Shown here: one piece after another, positions 29,546 to 38,316 of the stretch
How the letters are laid out: every line of letters starts with the position of its first letter
Position numbering within the stretch: position 1 is the stretch's first letter
Origin: Vogesella sp. XCS3
Lineage (GTDB): Bacteria > Pseudomonadota > Gammaproteobacteria > Burkholderiales > Chromobacteriaceae
DNA length: 64,000 nucleotides
Assembly: GCF_020616155.1 (NCBI RefSeq)
Contig: NZ_CP085530.1
Span: 2,788,501 to 2,852,500, forward strand
Direction of reading: 5' to 3'
The notes under the pieces: model-generated
What the model was told of the DNA's origin: nothing
What the model saw: the letters and a program-made list of their open reading frames with translations, nothing else
Database searches by the model: none
Program-made: the position numbers and the translations under genes

Positions 29546-30169
29546 CTAGCTGGCGGGTTCGCTGTCGAGCACTGCCTGCATGCAGGCAGCCAGCTGTTGC
29601 TCGTCAGGCTGGCCACTGGCCAGGGCGGCGATCACGCTGTGGCGGTCGGCCAGGCTACGGTTCTGGCTGAGTTTTTCCTTGCATTGCCACTGGATCACGG
29701 GCAGGCGAAAGCCCACGATGGCGCGCTGCATGGCGGCCATGGCCTGGGCTGGTACGGCTTCGGGCGACCAGCCGTCCGGCCCTTCGAAGCGGGCACTGAG
29801 CTGCGCCAGCAGCGTGTAGAGCTCGTCGCCGCTCACCTGCTGCGCCACGGCGCATTGGGCGTGCGCTACACGGTAGTTCCAGGTAGGTACCATGCCGCTG
29901 CTTTGGTACCAGCGTGGCGAGATATAACCGTGCTCCCCCTGAAACACGGCAACGCTGGGCGCCTGTAGCAAAGCCTGGCTATGGCCATTGGCGGCGGCCA
30001 GGTGGCCTAGCAGGCAGTCTGGCCGGCTGGGGTCGGGTAGCAACACCAGGTGGCTGATCCACGGTGTGTCGCTAGCGGGGGTGATCAGCGTGGCAAAGGG
30101 GTGCCGGGCAGCCAGTGCGCTGGCCGCGCTGGCAGGGCTGGCAAAAGCGGGTGGTTGGTAGAGTGGCAT
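29546..30169 (-). CDS. FMN-binding negative regulator family protein (PaiB-like)
   Basis: 207 residues with the PaiB/FMN-binding split-barrel fold: MPLYQPPAFA, FATLITP, ISHLVLLPDP, LLGHLAAANGHSQAL, AVFQGEHGYISPRWY, VPTWNYRVAHAQ and the C-terminal LPVIQWQCKEKLSQNRSLADR. In Bacillus PaiB is implicated in repression of sporulation and protease genes; a flavin-linked role here is only inferred. AAAGGAGA lies before the ATG. Confidence 0.88.
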   Translation of the reverse strand: MPLYQPPAFASPASAASALAARHPFATLITPASDTPWISHLVLLPDPSRPDCLLGHLAAANGHSQALLQAPSVAVFQGEHGYISPRWYQSSGMVPTWNYRVAHAQCAVAQQVSGDELYTLLAQLSARFEGPDGWSPEAVPAQAMAAMQRAIVGFRLPVIQWQCKEKLSQNRSLADRHSVIAALASGQPDEQQLAACMQAVLDSEPAS

Positions 30170-30297
30170 GGCGTTCTCCTTTGTCTGGATTGTGTCGTCG
30201 CATGGCTGGCTAGCCCAGAGCCAGTTTGCCCGGCGAGGACAGGGCCACTGTCCTGTCGTGTGTGCACTACACTGGCAGGGTAAAAAGGAGAATATCG

Positions 30298-31071
30298 ATG
30301 CGGCGATGGTTTATAGCGGTGTGCCTGCTGTGGTTGGCCGGCGGGGTATGGGCTGCCGAGCCGCCACTACAGGTGCGCTTTTCCAACCAGGAGTACCCGC
30401 CCTACGCCGGTAGCCGGCTGCCGGATGGCGGCATGCTGACGCGGCTGGTTACCGAGGTGTTTCGCCGTGGCAATGTGTCGGTCAGCTATGTGTGGTACCC
30501 CAATAACCGCGCCATCCAGCTGGCGCGTAACGGCGATGTGGATGGCAGTGTGGGCTGGACGCCCAGCCCGGATCGCGAGCGTGATTTGCTGTTCAGCCAG
30601 GAGGTGCTGCCGTTTCGCATGGTGCTGTTCCAGCGCAAGGCGCAGCGTTACCGCTGGAAAGTGTTATCAGACCTGGCACCCTATCGTTTTGGCGTCACGC
30701 TGGGGAATTTCTATTCGCCCGAGTTTGACCTGCTGTTGAAGCAGGGGGTACTGCACGCCGACGAATCCCCCGACGACCTGAGCAATATGCGCAAACTGGT
30801 CGCCCGGCGGGTAGACCTGGTGCCCATGGAGCTGGAAAGCGGGCAGTTCCTGATCCAGCAGCAGCTGCCACCGGCGCAGGCGCAGCTGCTGGTGGCGCAG
30901 CCCCGTGCCTACTGGCATGCCCCCATGTGCATGGTCGTGTGGCGCGGCCACCCGCAGGCTGCAGAACTGGTGCGGCGCTTTAACCGCGAACTGGCGGCCA
31001 TGAAGCGCAGTGGCGAGCTGGCGCGCTTGCTGGCCGATAGCCGACGCCGGGTATTTTTGCCGCAGCCGTGA
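30298..31071 (+). CDS. Periplasmic solute-binding protein (SBP family 3-like), copy 1
   Basis: 257 residues with a signal peptide (MRRWFIAVCLLWLAGGVWAAE) and a bilobed family-3-like fold (VRFSNQEYPPYAGSRLPDGGMLTRLVTEVFRRGN, WYPNNRAIQLARNGDVDGSVGWT). Such proteins bind amino acids or similar ligands. No permease or ATPase gene is adjacent. A closely related copy follows 79 bp downstream. AAAAAGGAG gives a strong ribosome site and sets the start at 30298. Confidence 0.85.
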   Translation: MRRWFIAVCLLWLAGGVWAAEPPLQVRFSNQEYPPYAGSRLPDGGMLTRLVTEVFRRGNVSVSYVWYPNNRAIQLARNGDVDGSVGWTPSPDRERDLLFSQEVLPFRMVLFQRKAQRYRWKVLSDLAPYRFGVTLGNFYSPEFDLLLKQGVLHADESPDDLSNMRKLVARRVDLVPMELESGQFLIQQQLPPAQAQLLVAQPRAYWHAPMCMVVWRGHPQAAELVRRFNRELAAMKRSGELARLLADSRRRVFLPQP

Positions 31072-31150
31072 AAAGTTTTTTCTTCGATAAATTGCTTGGT
31101 GTATGACACGCCGCTGCCTAGGCTGAAATGGTCAGCTTGGGGGGTATGTT

Positions 31151-31933
31151 ATGTGGCGACAATGGATAAGCTTGGCTGTGCTATGGCTGCCGCTGGTGGC
31201 ACAGGGGGCGGAACCGGCGCTGAAAGTGCGCTTTTCCAACCAGGAATACGCGCCGTATATGGCAGAAACCCTGCCATTCGGCGGCATCCTGACGCGGGTG
31301 GTGACCGAGGTGTTCCGGCGCGGCAACGTCAGCGTGCGCTATGGCTGGTACCCCAATAACCGTGCTATCCAGATGGCGCGCAATGGCGATGTGGATGGCA
31401 GCCTGGGCTGGACGCCCAACGAAGATCGCCAGAAAGACCTGCTGTTCAGCGAAGAAGTCCTGCCGTTTCGCATGGTGCTGTTTCAGCGCCTGGGTGAAAC
31501 CTACGCCTGGAAAACGCTGGAAGACCTGGCGCCCTACCGCTTTGGCATTACCGCCGGCAATTTTTATTCCGATACCTTTACCCGCTTGCAGCACAGCGGC
31601 GTGCTGAAGGTGGATGTGACAACCGACGATGTCAGCAATCTGCGCAAGTTGGCCGCAGGCCGTATCGACCTGTTCCCCATGGAAGGCGAGGCGGGCCAGC
31701 TCACCACCCGCTTGCAGCTGCCGCCTTCCATGGCGGCGCGCATTGTGCCGCAGGCGCGCGAATACTGGAGCACCCCGCTGTGCGTGGTGATATGGCGCGG
31801 CCACCCGCAGGCGGCCGAGCTGGTGCGGCGCTTTAACCGCGAGCTGCGCAAAATGAAAGACACCGGCGAGCTGGAGCTGCTCATCAACCAGACCCGCCAC
31901 GCCATTTTTGCCCATATCGACAAGAAGCGCTGA
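31151..31933 (+). CDS. Periplasmic solute-binding protein (SBP family 3-like), copy 2
   Basis: 260 residues; signal peptide MWRQWISLAVLWLPLVAQGAE. Clearly a tandem duplicate of the preceding gene: long stretches match, such as VTEVFRRGNVSV, WYPNNRAIQ, ARNGDVDG, EVLPFRMVLFQR and WRGHPQAAELVRRFNREL. The ligand-lobe segments around residues 30-40 and 170-200 have diverged, suggesting different ligands. No transport partners are nearby, so it could signal or pair with an unlinked ABC transporter. The upstream 79 bp could carry its own promoter. Confidence 0.85.
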   Translation: MWRQWISLAVLWLPLVAQGAEPALKVRFSNQEYAPYMAETLPFGGILTRVVTEVFRRGNVSVRYGWYPNNRAIQMARNGDVDGSLGWTPNEDRQKDLLFSEEVLPFRMVLFQRLGETYAWKTLEDLAPYRFGITAGNFYSDTFTRLQHSGVLKVDVTTDDVSNLRKLAAGRIDLFPMEGEAGQLTTRLQLPPSMAARIVPQAREYWSTPLCVVIWRGHPQAAELVRRFNRELRKMKDTGELELLINQTRHAIFAHIDKKR

Positions 31934-31987
31934 TCTTTGCCGCCACAGTGGGCATAATCGCCCTTTTCCCCTTACAGGCGGCCCGGC

Positions 31988-33307
31988 GTGAGCAAGTACG
32001 GCGAACTGGTTCAGCGCATCATCAGCAGTATCCGGCACGGTGATTATCAGCGTGGTGACACTTTGCCATCGCTGCGCCAGCTGGTGCAGCAATACGGTGT
32101 GGGCCTGAATACGGCGCGGCGTACCTATTACGAGCTGGAAAAGCTGGGCTATGTGGTGGCCCAGCCTCGCCGCGGCTACGTGGTGGCCGCCGATGCCGGT
32201 GGCGGCAGCGATAGCCTGGCCGCACCCTTGGGCGCGCCGTTCATCCACCCTGCCCTGTACGATACCCGCCCGCTGACCCACGCTTTTATCGGCGCCATGC
32301 GCCACTACGCCCAGGCGTTGGCCGAGCCGGCGCTGGCCGGCATGCCGGCACTGCGCCGACAGATCGCCCAGCAAGCTTACGCCGAGGGCTGGGAGGTACA
32401 CGCCGACGAAGTGCTGATCACCTGTGGCGGCATGGAGGCCTTATCGCTGGCGGTGGCCGCCGTTACGCATGGCGTGGCACAGCCACAGGTAGCGGTGCTG
32501 CAGCCGGCGTTCCCCGGCCTGCTGGGTGGCTTGGCCGAGCAAGGCGTGGCCATCTTGCCGCTGGTGTTGGCCGCAGACGGCAGCGTGGCCACGGCCGAGC
32601 TGGAGCAGGCTTTGTCGCAGCGCCGGGTGCAAGCCATTGCCCTGATGAGTGCCTACTGCCACCCGCATGGGCGCAGTTTGCTACCGGCTACCCGCCAGCT
32701 ATTGCTGGGGCTGGCGCAGCGCTACGATGTGCCGATTATCGAAGATGATGCCTACCGTTTGCTGGGGTTTGACGGCACGGTGCCCTTGCCCATGAAGGCC
32801 GACGACCGGGATGGCCGCATCTTGCTGTGCGGTACGTTTTCCAAATCGATGGCACCGGGCTACCGCGTGGGCTGGCTATTGCCCGGGCGCTATGGCGAGC
32901 TGGTGCGTCGCCTGAAACTGGCGCAGACGCTGGCGTCGCCGCTGCCCAACCAGCTGGCGCTGGCCGAGCTGCTGTCCGGCGGGCGCTACCTGCCGGGCTT
33001 GCGTCGTTTGCGCCAGCAGCTGGCCGACAAGGTAGGTCAGCTGGAAACCCTGTTGCGGCCAACCCTGCCCGACGGTGCCAGCCTGCAGCCTGCCGAGGGC
33101 GGCTATTTTGTCTGGCTGCGCGATGTGCCGGCGGACTGTGTGCAGCTGGCCGCTACCGCCCAGCGCCACGCCATCCAGCTGGCACCCGGTACGCTGTGCC
33201 AGCCGGACGCCGCAGGGCGGCACGCCCTGCGCCTTAATGCCAGCTACTTTGCCCCCGACCAGCAGCCGGCGCTGGACTGGCTGGCGCGTGCCATGCGCCG
33301 CGTATAG
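31988..33307 (+). CDS. MocR-type regulator (GntR helix-turn-helix plus aminotransferase domain)
   Basis: 439 residues. An N-terminal GntR winged helix (YGELVQRIISSIRHGDYQRGDTLPSLRQLVQQYGVGLNTARRTYYELEKLGYVVAQPRRGYVV) is fused to a class-I aminotransferase-like domain with the PLP lysine in CGTFSKSMAPGYRVGW. MocR proteins are PLP- or amino-acid-responsive regulators. It starts at GTG (31988), 54 bp after the second binding-protein gene on the same strand, so control of those genes is plausible but not shown. Confidence 0.9.
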   Translation: MSKYGELVQRIISSIRHGDYQRGDTLPSLRQLVQQYGVGLNTARRTYYELEKLGYVVAQPRRGYVVAADAGGGSDSLAAPLGAPFIHPALYDTRPLTHAFIGAMRHYAQALAEPALAGMPALRRQIAQQAYAEGWEVHADEVLITCGGMEALSLAVAAVTHGVAQPQVAVLQPAFPGLLGGLAEQGVAILPLVLAADGSVATAELEQALSQRRVQAIALMSAYCHPHGRSLLPATRQLLLGLAQRYDVPIIEDDAYRLLGFDGTVPLPMKADDRDGRILLCGTFSKSMAPGYRVGWLLPGRYGELVRRLKLAQTLASPLPNQLALAELLSGGRYLPGLRRLRQQLADKVGQLETLLRPTLPDGASLQPAEGGYFVWLRDVPADCVQLAATAQRHAIQLAPGTLCQPDAAGRHALRLNASYFAPDQQPALDWLARAMRRV

Positions 33308-33312
33308 CCCGC

Positions 33313-34668
33313 TCAGGGCATCAGGATGCGCGAGGTTTCGGTGACTTTATCCTCGGGCGTGTGGCGGTCTTGCAGGGCAATGCTGATAGGGTGGCTGCCC
33401 TTGGCCAGCACGGCCGGGTCTGCCATCACATTAATGGTAAAGCTCAGCTCGCCATCGCCTGGCACCTGCAACAGCTTGGGCAGGCGCTGCCCCACCACCC
33501 CGTCACCGGCTGCCGTCAGCGTATAGGTGCGGGCGTCTGGCCGGGTGTTGAAGATGCGCACGGTGTAGGCGTTTTCGATATAGCCGTCTGCTGTTTCGCG
33601 CGCCATCACGGCGCGGTCGCGCAGGACTTCTACCCGGAACGGTTCGCGTTGCCACAGGCCGGCGGCCATCAGCAAGACGGTGGTGCCAATCAGGCTGGCG
33701 TACACCACCGCCCGAGGGCGCTGCCAGAATGATGGCGGCGCGGCGCCCTGTTCCATGGCATTTTGCGTGGACAGGCGAATCAGGCCACGTGGTGCGGCCA
33801 ACTTGTCCATGACTTCGTCGCAGGCGTCGATGCACACCCCGCAGCCAATGCACTCGTATTGCAGGCCCTGGCGGATATCAATGCCGGCCGGGCATACCTG
33901 CACGCACAAGCCGCAATCCACGCAGCTGCCTTGCGCCTGGCTGCCGTCTTTGCGGCGTGCACCACGCGGCTCGCCACGCTGTTCGTCGTAGGCCACGATC
34001 AGGGTGTCACGGTCGAACATCACGCCCTGAAAACGGGCATAAGGGCACATGTGCTTGCACACCTGCTCGCGCAGGTGGCCAGCCAGCAGCCAGGTAAACC
34101 CGGCGTAGCTCAGGGCGAAAAAGGCTTCCCAAAAGCCGGTTTGCCCGGCCGGCAGCCCGGCTACCAGCTGGCGCATCGGGCTGAAGTAGCCCACCAGGGT
34201 CAGGCCGGTCCACAGCGAAAACAGCAGCATGCTGGCCTGGCTGGCGCCTTTGCGCAGCAGCTTGTCGGGCCCCCACTGTGCGGCATCGCGTTTGCGCCGT
34301 GCATTGGGCGGCCCTTCAAACAGGCGCTCTATCCACAGCATGATTTCGGTGTACACGGTTTGCGGACAGGAAAAACCGCACCACAGCCGCCCGGCAATCA
34401 TGGTCCACAGAAACAGCCCCAGCGCGCTGATGATGAGCATGGCTGCCAGGTAGATGAAGTCTTGTGGCAGCAAGGTCAGGCCGAACAGGTAGAGGCGCAT
34501 CGAGTCGAAGTCGAAGCGTACGGCCTGCTGGCCGTGCCAGTTGACCCAGGGCGTCAGCAAGAACAGCAGCTGGGTAACGATGACAAAACCGGTGCGCCAG
34601 TGGCTGAAGCGGCCACGGGTGAGCTTGGGGTAAAGCTTGTTGGATACAAAATGGATGGGTGTGGCCAT
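33313..34668 (-). CDS. ccoG: Cytochrome c oxidase accessory protein CcoG (FixG/RdxA)
   Basis: 451 residues. Membrane-bound iron-sulphur protein that supports copper delivery to cbb3-type oxidase. Features are several membrane helices in the first 200 residues with WCGFSCPQTVYTEI, two [4Fe-4S] motifs CVDCGLCVQVCPAGIDI and CIGCGVCIDACDEVMD, one further helix near 330, and a C-terminal Ig-like domain. ATG at 34668 matches the family. It stands alone here; the ccoNOP structural genes are not in the window. An uptake-like repeat lies in its upstream spacer (34768). Confidence 0.93.
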   Translation of the reverse strand: MATPIHFVSNKLYPKLTRGRFSHWRTGFVIVTQLLFLLTPWVNWHGQQAVRFDFDSMRLYLFGLTLLPQDFIYLAAMLIISALGLFLWTMIAGRLWCGFSCPQTVYTEIMLWIERLFEGPPNARRKRDAAQWGPDKLLRKGASQASMLLFSLWTGLTLVGYFSPMRQLVAGLPAGQTGFWEAFFALSYAGFTWLLAGHLREQVCKHMCPYARFQGVMFDRDTLIVAYDEQRGEPRGARRKDGSQAQGSCVDCGLCVQVCPAGIDIRQGLQYECIGCGVCIDACDEVMDKLAAPRGLIRLSTQNAMEQGAAPPSFWQRPRAVVYASLIGTTVLLMAAGLWQREPFRVEVLRDRAVMARETADGYIENAYTVRIFNTRPDARTYTLTAAGDGVVGQRLPKLLQVPGDGELSFTINVMADPAVLAKGSHPISIALQDRHTPEDKVTETSRILMP

Positions 34669-34832
34669 GGTGTGCTGCCCTTGCAATAATGCGATGCCGC
34701 AGCTTAGGCAGGGTGCCGGCGGGCAGACAGGCACAGATGCCAAGCATCGGCAGGGCACAGCGGGCGGGTTGGCCGCAGGTTTGATTTGCATCAGCCGGCT
34801 GCGGCCGGCCAATGCAAAAATCGGGCGGCGTG

Positions 34833-36668
34833 TTAGCCGGCGCGCACCTGGTTGCGGCCTTCCTGTTTGGCCAGATACAGGGCGGCGTCGGCGCGGGCCA
34901 TCATCGGGGTGGCGGTAGCGTCGCCGGGGTAAAGTTCGCTGATGCCGATGCTGACGGTAAAGTACACCGGCTCGCCACCTTGCGGGTTGTCCAGCTGCAG
35001 AGCCGCCACGGCCTGGCGTACGCGCTCCATGATCTGGGTGGCGGTGTAGCGGTCGGTATCCGGTAGCAGGATGGCGAACTCCTCGCCGCCCAGCCGGCCG
35101 CAGACATCTTCTATGCGCACGCTGGCCTGGCAGCAGCTGGCGAAGGTGCGCAGAACCTCGTCGCCAAAGGCGTGGCCGTAGCGATCGTTCAGCAGTTTGA
35201 AGTGGTCCAGGTCCAGCATGGCCAGCGACAGCGGGCGCTCCCAGCGTTGGCCGCGGGCGATTTCCTCTGTGCAGCGCTGCATGAACTGGCGGCGGTTATA
35301 CAGGCTGGTGAGCTCGTCGGTATTGGCCAGCCGGATCAGGTCGGCCTGCAGTTTCTTGGCGTCGCTCACGTCGTGTTTGATGGCCACCATGCGCAGCAAA
35401 CGCCCTTCTGCAGACATGACCGGCGCTACCGAAATGGTTTCAAAATACAGCTGCCCGGCACGATTGTGGCTGGACAGCTCGCCGCGCCAGATCTCGCCGC
35501 CCAGGATGGTGCTTTGCAAAACAGGCTTGAATTGCGGGTGTTCCGCCAGCAGCACGTCTTCCAGCTTGCGTTGGCCGCAGATTTCCTCGCTACGGTAGCC
35601 GGTCATTTCCACAAAGGCCGGGTTCACGTATTCAACCTGCCCTTTACCGTTGGCAATGATGATGGCTTCGGCGGCGTGGTCGATGGCGACACTGCGGGTT
35701 GCGAGTGCGTCGTTGAGCTCGGTGTTGCGCTGGTAGCGCCGCACGCCCCAGGCCAGCAGCAGGGTGCAGATCAGCCAGCCACCCAGCATCAGCCAGGCTT
35801 TATTGCGCCAGGGTGCCAGCAGGGTTTCTTTATCGATACCTACCGTTACCAGCAAGGGAAGGCGTTCTACCTTGCGCATGGAGTGCAGGCGGGTGCGTTT
35901 GTCCAGGTTGGACGTGTACTCATAGCTGGCTTCGACATCGCCCCGCTGCAGCATGCTGCGCGCTTCCGGGTCGTTCACCGGTTCGACAGGCATCGGGGAT
36001 AGCAGCGGTTGGCGCGCCAGTAGCTGCATGCGGGTGTCGGCGAAGGCCATCACGTCGTGGTGGCCGCCTACCAGCGTGCGGTCTATCAGTTGCTGAAAGT
36101 GACTGGTGCGGATAACGGTGCCCAGCAGGCCGATGACGCGGCCATCGACGCCGCGCACTCTCTGTGTCGCCATCACCACCAGGTCCCCGCTGGCACCCTT
36201 GAAGCGCTCGCTGACAAAGCGGTCTTCCTTGCTGGGCGACAGCATGGCTTTGCAATAGCTGCGCTCGCGCGCGTCAAAACCGGGAGACACCTTGAATGAC
36301 AGTACCAGCTGGCAGTTGCGATCTACCAGAATCATGTCGTAAGCCTGTGGTACGCCGCGCATGGCACGCACCAGGCGGCTTTCCAGTGCAGTGCGCTCGG
36401 CCACGGGCTGGTCCGCCTGGAAGTCGTTTTCTTCCAGCTGCTCGGCCACCATGTTTTGCAGTAGCTCGACCTCGCGGAAGTCTTGCCGCATCCATTCGGA
36501 AAATAGCAGGCTTTCCATGCGTGCCTGGGCATGGCCTTGCGCGATAGTCGTTTGGTACGAAGACCATAATTCGGCAACGCCGCTGAGCAGCAACAGCAGG
36601 CTGATCAGTGCGCCGTATGTCAGGGCTTTGAAACGGCTAGGCGAGGCGAGGTGCGAGACGTGGGGCAT
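34833..36668 (-). CDS. Membrane diguanylate cyclase with extracytoplasmic sensor and PAS domain
   Basis: 611 residues. Helix at about 15-35, a Cache-like periplasmic sensor (to about 290), a second helix (WLMLGGWLICTLLLAWGV), PAS (VAIDHAAEAIIIANGKGQVEYVNPAFVEMTGY) with PAC, and GGDEF with GRLGGEEFAILLPDTD. The inhibitory RxxD site (RIED) lies five residues before GGEEF. It is thus likely active and product-inhibited in cyclic-di-GMP synthesis. I use ATG at 36668; a TTG three codons earlier is possible. Confidence 0.92.
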   Translation of the reverse strand: MPHVSHLASPSRFKALTYGALISLLLLLSGVAELWSSYQTTIAQGHAQARMESLLFSEWMRQDFREVELLQNMVAEQLEENDFQADQPVAERTALESRLVRAMRGVPQAYDMILVDRNCQLVLSFKVSPGFDARERSYCKAMLSPSKEDRFVSERFKGASGDLVVMATQRVRGVDGRVIGLLGTVIRTSHFQQLIDRTLVGGHHDVMAFADTRMQLLARQPLLSPMPVEPVNDPEARSMLQRGDVEASYEYTSNLDKRTRLHSMRKVERLPLLVTVGIDKETLLAPWRNKAWLMLGGWLICTLLLAWGVRRYQRNTELNDALATRSVAIDHAAEAIIIANGKGQVEYVNPAFVEMTGYRSEEICGQRKLEDVLLAEHPQFKPVLQSTILGGEIWRGELSSHNRAGQLYFETISVAPVMSAEGRLLRMVAIKHDVSDAKKLQADLIRLANTDELTSLYNRRQFMQRCTEEIARGQRWERPLSLAMLDLDHFKLLNDRYGHAFGDEVLRTFASCCQASVRIEDVCGRLGGEEFAILLPDTDRYTATQIMERVRQAVAALQLDNPQGGEPVYFTVSIGISELYPGDATATPMMARADAALYLAKQEGRNQVRAG

Positions 36669-36793
36669 GATCCGCAAGTCAATCAGGAATAGGCTGTCAT
36701 TCTTGCATGAAGCGAAGGCTTTTGCAGGTATCGATGGCGGAAGTATCTGGCTGGCGTTCTATAAATGTGGTGTCTTTCTTATTGCCACCCCAC

Positions 36794-37426
36794 TTAGTGA
36801 CTCAGTATCAGTTTCAGGCCCAGCAAGGCAAACAGGGTGCCGGCGATACGGTCCAGCAGCATGCTGCGCCGGCGCGATGTGTTAAGCCACTGCCCTGCGT
36901 GGCCGGCAAAGTAGCCCATCAAGCCAAATACTACCGCCGCCTGAGCGGTAAACAGCAGCCCTAGCTGTGCGGTTTGCCAGGCAATCTGCCCGTGCTGGCT
37001 GATCACGAACTGTGGCAGGAAGGCAAGAAAGAACAGCACTACCTTGGGATTGATCGCGTTGGCTAGCAAGCCCTTGGCAAAGAGTTTGCCCGCACTGTCA
37101 CGCGTGTCTTGGCCATGGTGCTTGTCCATCAGGCTGCCCGGGCTGTGCCATGCTTGCCAGCCCAGCCAGATCAGGTACCCCCCCCCTGCCATCTTGAGTG
37201 CCGAAAAGGCCAGCGGTGATGCGGCCAGCAGCGCGCTGATGCCTAACGCTGCCAGCAGGGTATGGCTCAGGCAGCCGGCGGCACAGCCTAGCCCGAAGGC
37301 AATGCCGTGGCGGCGCCCCTTCGCCATGCCGAGGCTCAATACCATCAGGTTGTCCGGGCCGGGTGACAGGGTCACCAGAACGGCTGCCGCCAGAAAGCCT
37401 AATGCCTGCTCCATGCCCAATAGCAT
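36794..37426 (-). CDS. LysE/RhtB-family exporter
   Basis: 210 residues, about six membrane helices, with the family N-terminus MLLGMEQALGFLAAAVLVTLSPGPDNLMVLSLGMAKGRRHGIAFGLG and the internal NAINPKVVLFFLAFLPQFV. Amino-acid or small-metabolite export is likely; the substrate is unknown. It is a different subfamily member from the one at 10.3-11.0 kb. An AAGGGG site precedes the ATG. It follows a GNAT gene by 26 bp and is probably cotranscribed with it. Confidence 0.88.
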   Translation of the reverse strand: MLLGMEQALGFLAAAVLVTLSPGPDNLMVLSLGMAKGRRHGIAFGLGCAAGCLSHTLLAALGISALLAASPLAFSALKMAGGGYLIWLGWQAWHSPGSLMDKHHGQDTRDSAGKLFAKGLLANAINPKVVLFFLAFLPQFVISQHGQIAWQTAQLGLLFTAQAAVVFGLMGYFAGHAGQWLNTSRRRSMLLDRIAGTLFALLGLKLILSH

Positions 37427-37452
37427 TGTTATCCCCTTGCTTGTGTTGTGGT

Positions 37453-37950
37453 TTACAGCCGGCGACCAAGGATGACCAGATCGCGCTCGGTTTCGTCCAG
37501 CAGCGCGACCTGTGGCAAGTGTGCCCAGCGGTCAAAGCCGAAGCGGCGGAACAGCAGCAAGCTGGGTTCGTTATGGCCAAAAATGAAACCCAGCAATGTC
37601 TTCACGCCGTATTGCGGTGCGGTATCGATAACATACTGCAGCAGTATCTTCCCCAGGCCTTGGCCACGCGCGCACTCGTCCAGATAAATGCTGACTTCGG
37701 CCGTGCCGTTGTAGGCAGGGCGGCCATAGAAGTCTGACAGGCTGACCCAACCCACAATCCGGCCGGCTATTTCGGCAACCCAGAGCGGGCGGCGTGCTGG
37801 CTGGTGGGCATGGAACCACGGCAGGCGGCTTTCCACGCTGACGGGTTCCAGGTCGGCGGTCACCATGCGCCCGGCAATGGTGCTGTTGTAGATCTCGACG
37901 ATGGTGGGTAGATCCGCCAGCTGAGCCAGGCGAATTTCGGGGCGTGACAT
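37453..37950 (-). CDS. GNAT acetyltransferase (phosphinothricin acetyltransferase-like)
   Basis: 165 residues: IRLAQLADLPTIVEIYNSTIAGRMVTADLEPVSVESR at the N-terminus, then WVSLSDFYGRPAYNGTAEVSIYLDECARGQGLGKILLQ with the acetyl-CoA loop. This resembles the PAT/YncA group acting on methionine derivatives or herbicide-like amino acids. AAAAGGAGA before the ATG at 37950 fixes the start over a 42-codon upstream extension. Likely an operon with the LysE-type exporter downstream: acetylation plus export is a plausible detoxification pair (inference). Confidence 0.87.
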   Translation of the reverse strand: MSRPEIRLAQLADLPTIVEIYNSTIAGRMVTADLEPVSVESRLPWFHAHQPARRPLWVAEIAGRIVGWVSLSDFYGRPAYNGTAEVSIYLDECARGQGLGKILLQYVIDTAPQYGVKTLLGFIFGHNEPSLLLFRRFGFDRWAHLPQVALLDETERDLVILGRRL

Positions 37951-38316
37951 GCGTTCTCCTTTTATCGGTTTGGAGAACATTGTGGCGATATTGCGGTTAT
38001 TTGGGAACGGACAGTAGAGCGCCTGGTATGAACAGTGTTTTCTGGACAGGGCAGTTGGCGATGATGCTATGGGCAAGTCGGAGTTGGCGTGATAAATCGT
38101 AATTTATTAATGAATTACATAAAATTATTACGTAATTAAAGGAGTGGGGCGCAACTGTACTAATGCCTGTGCTTGTGGATAAGGTTGTCCACAGGTAGGT
38201 CAGTCACCGCAGGTGTTTTTATTGTGTGACACCAATTATTGTCACGCAATATTTAATTGTTTGATTTTAAATGTTATTGCTGAATTGCTGGTGTGCGGGT
38301 AGGGGTAGTGGTGGGC
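37951..38316. other. AT-rich 366-bp intergenic region
   Basis: No gene is supported. It is conspicuously AT-rich for this genome (38090-38145 and 38240-38285). It contains AATTAC...GTAATT inverted around 38113-38137, a GTGAC-N10-GTCAC inverted repeat at 38226-38245, and two DnaA-box-like sites at 38174-38193. It lies upstream of the GNAT-LysE unit and past the end of the receiver-TPR gene. Confidence 0.55.
38174..38193. promoter_or_regulatory. Inverted pair of DnaA-box-like sites
   Basis: TGTGGATAA (exact complement of the TTATCCACA box) and TTGTCCACA (one mismatch) are separated by two bases. Binding by DnaA is inferred only. Confidence 0.4.

Noticed and set aside
38090..38285. Chromosome replication origin
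   Set aside because: Only two DnaA-box-like sites were found and none of dnaA, dnaN, gyrB or parAB is nearby, so I list it only as a possible DnaA-responsive site.
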